Below are positions 62,367 to 64,000 of a DNA stretch of 64,000 bases, in pieces (positions within the stretch are counted from its first letter, which is position 1; each line of letters begins with the position of its first letter). The stretch lies in assembly GCF_017302985.1 (NCBI RefSeq), contig NZ_JAFIMU010000017.1:124001-188000 (forward strand). Reading direction: 5' to 3'. The stretch is from Corallococcus macrosporus (GTDB taxonomy: Bacteria; Myxococcota; Myxococcia; Myxococcales; Myxococcaceae). The translations under genes and the position numbers were made by a program. Below the pieces are notes generated by a model that was given only the letters and a program-made list of their open reading frames with translations, ran no database searches and was not told the DNA's origin.

Positions 62367-63149
62367 TCACGGCGCGAACGAGCGGGACGGCAGGCGCGAG
62401 CGGATGAACACCGCCACGCCCGCCAGCACGATCCACGGCAGCAGGTGGCCCAGCATCAGGTGGGCCGCGGTGCCGTCCGGGCAGTGCATGTGCAGCACCA
62501 GCATGCCCACGCCCACGGAGGACAGGCCCGCCGCCAGCGCGCGCACCGGCTGGAAGGCGGAGCGGCACAGGAGCACGAGCGCCAGCGCCACCGGCACCAC
62601 CGACAGCGCCACCTCCGCGCCCATGCACCCCAGGGTGCCCGCGAGGAAGGGCCGCACCTGGACGCCGGAGCGCCCGGTGAGCTGCGCCAGCGCCACGACG
62701 AGCGCGCCCACCGCCACCAGCGTGAAGGGCCAGGTGCGCTGCCTCGGCGCCAGGGCCACCATCGCGCCGCCGCCCACGCCCACGACGATGAGCAGCGCCA
62801 CCAGCGCCACCACCCACGGCGACGCGGCGTTGAGCATCAGCCCGTGCCGGCCCACCACGAGCAGGCCCACCACGCCCACGCCCAGGTAGGTGCCGAGCAG
62901 CACGGCCACCTCCTTCCACCACGGCGTGGGCACGGGCTGCGCGGCCAGCTCCGTGAGGGACTGGCGCCGCGTCTGTTCGAGCTTCGCCTCGTCGATGGGG
63001 ACGGGGGGCGGCGCCGCGGCGGGGGGCGCCAGGACCTGGAAGCCGTCCAGGAGGGCGCGGCAGTCCGCGCAGCCGGCCGCGTGCGACGCCAGCTCCGGGG
63101 GCAACGGGCCGTCCAGGCAGTCCAGGACGCGTTCGCACTCGGGCGTCAT
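62367..63149 (-). CDS. Anti-sigma factor with zinc-finger and membrane domain
   Basis: 260 residues. The N-terminal anti-sigma zinc-binding motif appears as HAAGCADC with an upstream Cys (ERVLDCLDG), a ZAS-like arrangement. Six membrane segments follow (about 85-250), resembling NrsF/DUF1109 anti-sigma factors. The start overlaps the sigma-factor stop by ATGA, so the pair is co-translated, as expected for a sigma/anti-sigma switch. The inducing signal is unknown. Confidence 0.87.
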   Translation of the reverse strand: MTPECERVLDCLDGPLPPELASHAAGCADCRALLDGFQVLAPPAAAPPPVPIDEAKLEQTRRQSLTELAAQPVPTPWWKEVAVLLGTYLGVGVVGLLVVGRHGLMLNAASPWVVALVALLIVVGVGGGAMVALAPRQRTWPFTLVAVGALVVALAQLTGRSGVQVRPFLAGTLGCMGAEVALSVVPVALALVLLCRSAFQPVRALAAGLSSVGVGMLVLHMHCPDGTAAHLMLGHLLPWIVLAGVAVFIRSRLPSRSFAP

Positions 63150-63787
63150 CGCGAGGTCTCCTGCTGAAGGGGGGCGAGCAGCTCGCGCAGGCGCGCGTAG
63201 CCCCGGTGGGCGCGCACCTTCACCGCGCTCTCCGTGAGGCCCAGGGCCTCGGCGATTTCGGCGAAGCCCATGCCCTCGAAGCGGTGCATGAGGATGGGCA
63301 GCCGCTGGCCTTCGGGAAGCTGCGCCAGGGCGCGTTGCACCGCGCGCTCCAGGCCCGCGTCGCGCGGCTCCGGGGTGTCCGCCACGGCGGTGAGGGGCAG
63401 CTCGCCCTCCGGGGTGAGGTCCTCCGGGCGGCGGTGGCGGCGCGCATGGTCGCGCGCGGCGTTGGTGGCGATGGCGTACAGCCAGGGACGGACGCGGGCG
63501 CCCGCCTGATAGCGGCCGCGCGCGCGCACCAGGGACAGGAAGGTGAGCTGGGCCAGGTCCTCGGCGGTGGCGGCGCTGCCCGTCAGCCGCGCCAGGTAGC
63601 CCTGGACGGGGCGCGCATAGCGCTGGAAGAGCGCGTCGAACGCCTGCGCCTCTCCCTGGCAGAACCGCTCCATCAACACCTCGTCCGAGTCGCCGGAAGC
63701 TCCTCCGGGAGCTCCTGGGGATGCCGGCATGTCCCCGGTACGCACGGGCGCGGCGGACGGTTTCAAGGGAGGGGACGAAGGGCTCAC
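63146..63787 (-). CDS. ECF-type RNA polymerase sigma factor
   Basis: 213 residues. Region 2 is MERFCQGEAQAFDALFQRYARPVQGYLARLTG and SAATAEDLAQLTFLSLVRARGRY, with the -10-binding segment WLYAIATNAARDHAR. Region 4 is LPEGQRLPILMHRFEGMGFAEIAEALGLTESAVKVRAHRG, the -35 helix-turn-helix. The first ~30 residues are Ser/Pro/Gly-rich; a start at 63730 is possible. It is coupled to the anti-sigma gene downstream. Confidence 0.92.
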   Translation of the reverse strand: MSPSSPPLKPSAAPVRTGDMPASPGAPGGASGDSDEVLMERFCQGEAQAFDALFQRYARPVQGYLARLTGSAATAEDLAQLTFLSLVRARGRYQAGARVRPWLYAIATNAARDHARRHRRPEDLTPEGELPLTAVADTPEPRDAGLERAVQRALAQLPEGQRLPILMHRFEGMGFAEIAEALGLTESAVKVRAHRGYARLRELLAPLQQETSR

Positions 63788-63850
63788 GGGACGGGCGGGA
63801 ACTCTAAGCCCCCCCAGCGCTTCACGGCAGAAATCGCCTCTCCCTCCGTG

Positions 63851-63868
63851 GCCCCCCGGCTCGGGGGC
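63851..63868 (-). terminator. Hairpin at the end of the truncated gene
   Basis: GCCCCC (63851-63856) pairs with GGGGGC (63863-63868) around CGGCTC; it abuts the stop at 63869. No T tract. Confidence 0.4.
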
Positions 63869-64000
63869 TCAGAGCGAGGCGGCCGGCCGCAGCCGCGCCA
63901 GCCACTCCTCGAAGGCGGGGTGTCCGTGCAGGTGCGCCAGGTCCTCGTCGGAGGCCGCATACGCCGCGTCCTGGAAGCCCAGCTCTCCGGCCCGCTGGAG
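63869..64000 (-). CDS. C-terminal end of a helical, TPR-like protein, cut by window edge
   Basis: The last 43 residues of a minus-strand gene that continues beyond the window. The sequence includes ELGFQDAAYAASDEDLAHLHGHPAFEEWLARL, a pattern often seen at the C-terminus of TPR proteins (a DL-L-hP-F segment). Too little is visible to name the protein. Confidence 0.6.
   Translation of the reverse strand, partial: LQRAGELGFQDAAYAASDEDLAHLHGHPAFEEWLARLRPAASL

Overview
The window is very GC-rich, densely packed DNA from a myxobacterium (Myxococcota, most like Corallococcus or Myxococcus). The support is internal: four intact-looking Ser/Thr protein kinases plus one kinase-fold protein lacking catalytic residues, a DUF2381 protein behind a kinase, three further histidine-kinase proteins (two with extra sensor or receiver modules), many secreted lipoproteins with Asp/Gly/Ala-rich linkers, and frequent GTG/TTG starts. 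Species assignment is inference. I see no tRNA, rRNA, cas gene, transposase, integrase or phage gene.

Layout. 1-5.4 kb: 3' end of an FAD-linked oxidase converging on serA, which lies 11 nt behind a membrane histidine kinase; then a secreted trypsin-like lipoprotein protease. 5.5-12.2 kb: a small SpoIIAA/STAS-like protein, a methyltransferase resembling 3-hydroxypalmitate methyl ester synthases, and a 1652-residue kinase-ATPase-GAF-histidine kinase fusion. 12.6-15.5 kb: a tyrosine-degradation operon (fahA-maiA-hppD, no hmgA) with a clear terminator. 15.5-21.5 kb: small secreted and membrane proteins, a YgfZ-like protein, a cupin/VKOR-DsbA pair, a SUI1-type factor, NAD-type isocitrate dehydrogenase and a DUF2270 membrane protein. 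21.6-28 kb: an RsbRD-PAS-histidine kinase-receiver protein, an array of six palindromes, a TPR/DUF1444-like protein, a macrodomain/DUF4230 pair, a 2OG-Fe(II) oxygenase and a lipoprotein.

28-36.5 kb: lipoproteins and an outer-membrane protein, then a minus-strand cluster of Ser/Thr kinase, DUF2381 protein, short HNH nuclease and DUF2019 immunity-like protein, followed by an XRE regulator and a probable pseudokinase. 36.6-42 kb: a cupin-type XRE regulator divergent from an SDR/QueA-paralogue operon, a zinc alcohol dehydrogenase and Ppx/GppA. 42-46 kb: a coiled-coil protein, a lipoprotein with a PD-(D/E)xK-like C-terminus overlapping a DUF3396 immunity gene, a Ser/Thr kinase and queF. 46-55.6 kb: a histidine kinase with a degenerate receiver, a YdjC deacetylase/LpqC-like esterase pair, a Ser/Thr kinase with TPRs, an SsnA-like amidohydrolase, an exported peroxiredoxin and a CgeB-like glycosyltransferase. 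55.6-64 kb: a second palindrome array, a 1190-residue helical-repeat protein, a ClC-CBS channel, Bcp, an ECF sigma/anti-sigma pair and a truncated gene at the window edge.

The most unusual structure is the pair of palindrome arrays (23720-24089 and 55660-55906). Ten copies of a 25-27 nt dyad recur at nearly constant spacing. The two arms change together between two sequence versions, the central base is always A on the plus strand, and both arrays lie just 3' of a plus-strand gene. The intervening DNA is repeated within each array but differs between the two arrays. Also notable are two toxin/immunity-like pairs, each joined by an ATGA overlap, a kinase-fold protein lacking catalytic residues, and a QueA paralogue with altered motifs beside a short-chain dehydrogenase.
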